A DNA stretch of 64,000 bases from Aquilaria yunnanensis. Its lineage: Eukaryota; Streptophyta; Magnoliopsida; Malvales; Thymelaeaceae. The stretch is from positions 17,858,501 through 17,922,500 of the forward strand of contig CM077599.1 of NCBI GenBank assembly GCA_039654915.1, in the 5' to 3' direction. The position numbers and the translations under genes were made by a program. Numbering within the stretch: position 1 is the stretch's first letter; each line of letters opens with the position of its first letter. The notes below the pieces were generated by a model. That model made no database searches and was not told the origin of the DNA. It saw nothing but the letters and a program-made list of their open reading frames with translations. Shown here piece after piece: positions 62,260 through 64,000 of the stretch.

Positions 62260-63944
62260 TCAGTGGTGGCGAGAAGGATCTGGCATCATATTCATGTTGA
62301 AAGCATGTGAAGACCTGGACATGTGATACTTGGAAGCAGCATTAGAAGTGTTGTGTGCCGCTGCCACTGCCAGGTCCAGGAGACTGCCATCCATCTCACA
62401 GGGAAAAAATAGATTCTGATCGTGACAATAATAAACGTCTGGGAAGTCGACCTCTGCCTTGGAATGTGTGGGAATAGCCGAAGAGCCGGGCACAACAGCC
62501 TGTTCTTTGAAAATGGGGTCGTCTCCATGCTGATCTTGAAGAAAAGTTTTGGGCAGGTGCATGAGGAAGGGGAGGGATGTTTCGGGCACAGGTTGGTTTA
62601 TCAGCAGGCTTTTGAGGTCGTAGTTATTAGGAAAAGGGTCTCGAAATTGAAGTGCTGGAACTGGATTTCGAGCTTGGCATTCTAGTGGCAAGGTCGCGGG
62701 TAGCTGAGGAAAGGAATTGGCGACAGCAGCTGCCCTAGCTGTGGCAGAAGCAGAACAGACTTCCTGTTGGTGGCTCTGGCTTATGCTGATGCCCATTTTG
62801 TTATCTGCACGTTTGTCGTATATTCTGCAGATAACCCATTCCTCCTGCAACAACACATAACATTAGTGTTGGTCATTACTTAGCATTACTATATGTTACG
62901 GTAGTGTACAAGTGCTTCATTCCTTGCATTCGATACATAAGATTTCGTGTCTCTATCTGTTTTTGAGTATCCAATGTGTCAGAACAGGTATGAGAAGGCC
63001 AAATCAATTCAAATCACACCAATCAAATCAGGATCTGGCCAACTTTACCACACCCCTCCACGGCCATAGGTTAAAAATAAAGGTGAAAAAATGGTGCATC
63101 GAAACTTACATTCTGCGACAGCAACCCTAACAAGTCAACCCAGAAACGGACAAAAACCAATAGTCATGCAAGTTAGGACTACCGAGTAACTTGATTCCCA
63201 CGGCATACGTGAGGGAGCCTGCCTGGGAGGATGGATTGATGGTGTGGTTTTTACCTTGCACGTGCGGCGGCAGGAGTCGGAGAGGTCGCCTTCCAAACGG
63301 TACTCGTGCATCACCCACTTGGTCTTCTCTCCCCTCGGCGCCCTGCCCCTGTAGAAAACCAGCGTCTTCTTCATCCCCACTAGAGCCCCGGTGGTGACGC
63401 TGTGCACTTCCCTGTCTTTGCCCGTCGCCTTCCAGTAGCCGGCGCTGGTGGCTCTGTTTGTTCTCAGGCCCGTTGGATATTTCCTGTCCCGTAGGCTGAA
63501 GAAGAACCACTCCCTCTCCCCCATCTTTCCCAGCTCTAGTATTATACAGGATATATACATATTTTACCCGATAAAACCAAAGCAACGAAACTGTGAGTGC
63601 CGTCTCAGGTCAATAGTACGTACGTACTCCTATTCGAACTTAAAAAGCTAGTTAGGTGAGCCCGCAGGCAGTATATATATGTATATGTAACGCTGAATAT
63701 ATATAATAAGCGTGCAATTAAATTAAGAGCAATCACCTGGCAGCTCCCAGGGCTCACATCTGTTGAGATCAAGCTCGGCAATGGGGACGCCACAAAGGGT
63801 GTAGCCGCCATGAAATACCTTCGTGGCGAGGTAGAAGGTGATGAGCTCTTCGTCGGTGGGGTGGAATCTGAAGCCCGGAGGAAGCCCTCGGTCGTAGGCT
63901 TCATCTCCGCCGAGCTCGGTGAGGAGCTCTTCGATGCCAAGCAT
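62260..63944 (-). CDS. NAC-domain transcription factor, CUC3-like, 357 aa
   Basis: Coding exons are 63737-63944, 63255-63535 and 62260-62844, the standard three-exon NAC layout. The protein binds DNA in the nucleus as a dimer; CUC3-type members set organ boundaries and maintain meristems (family knowledge). The NAC domain runs from about residue 20 to 170: A ([20 protein letters not shown]), B ([12 protein letters not shown]), C ([19 protein letters not shown]), D ([29 protein letters not shown]) and E ([11 protein letters not shown]). The N terminus [20 protein letters not shown], with GLPPG and the [11 protein letters not shown] word, resembles Arabidopsis CUC3 more than other NACs. The C-terminal half is a variable, presumably activating, region. 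Assignment to NAC is certain; CUC3 orthology is probable. Confidence 0.93.
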
Positions 63945-64000
63945 GATTAAATATATAGATAGCTAGATAGAAGGTGTTTGTGATAATAGTGGTCACTGAA
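63945..64000 (-). promoter_or_regulatory. Start of the NAC gene upstream region
   Basis: Only 56 bases upstream of the NAC start are in the window, so the promoter is not covered. Confidence 0.3.

Overview
The window is nuclear DNA from a flowering plant, almost certainly a eudicot. Protein genes have many GT-AG introns in AT-rich intergenic sequence, and there is a plant nuclear tRNA-Trp(CCA). The genes are plant-specific or plastid-linked: GAPB, MCD1, PMI1, MLO, a clade III GLR, an NAC factor. Plant-type transposons (Copia, MULE-like, hAT-like, Stowaway-like) fill the gaps. I cannot name the species. A barley-MLO-like clade IV MLO argues against Brassicaceae.

Layout. 1-7762: a nearly complete, apparently intact Ty1/Copia retrotransposon on the minus strand, cut by the left window edge; its LTRs look identical over the 671 bases that overlap. 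7763-12170: TE-derived DNA with an LTR-like repeat and a TIR element. 12959-16334: a six-exon clade III glutamate receptor-like channel (+). 18387-19942: a GH17 beta-1,3-glucanase with an X8 domain and a tiny 3' exon (-). 20560-25850: nested transposon remnants, including a short X8-exon fragment. 26079-29790: IRE1 (-). 29791-33537: foldback, Stowaway-like and MULE-like elements. 33538-35662: GAPB (-). 36427-38408: an At1g42960-like chloroplast inner-envelope protein (-), head-to-head with the first of two MLO genes (38908-42069 and 44614-47693, both +). 48621-50843: a decayed FKBP18-like pseudogene. 51086-53091: a 2-kb foldback MULE-like element. 53128-53199: tRNA-Trp (-). 53487-55839: MCD1 (+). 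57047-59629: PMI1 (-). 60585-60728: a 47-residue conserved-looking small protein (+). 62260-63944: a CUC3-like NAC factor (-).

Exon coordinates were derived by hand from splice consensus, reading-frame continuity and recalled family sequences. Every multi-exon model closes in frame: GLR 934 aa, GH17 456 aa, IRE1 875 aa, GAPB 451 aa, At1g42960-like 168 aa, MLO-A 558 aa, MLO-B 530 aa, MCD1 354 aa, NAC 357 aa.

The genes do not form one pathway. Several are plastid-related (GAPB, the envelope protein, MCD1, PMI1, the lost FKBP18). From memory of Arabidopsis locus numbers, the order echoes two chromosome 1 blocks (GLR3.3-PMI1-MLO9 / At1g42960-GAPB, and FKBP18-MCD1), so this looks like an ancestral gene block expanded by transposons. 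I found no operon-like, CRISPR or clearly novel system. The points most worth checking are the pair of MLO genes from different clades, the FKBP18 pseudogene with a broken donor, the 2-kb palindrome, the GC-AG intron in GAPB and the captured X8 fragment.
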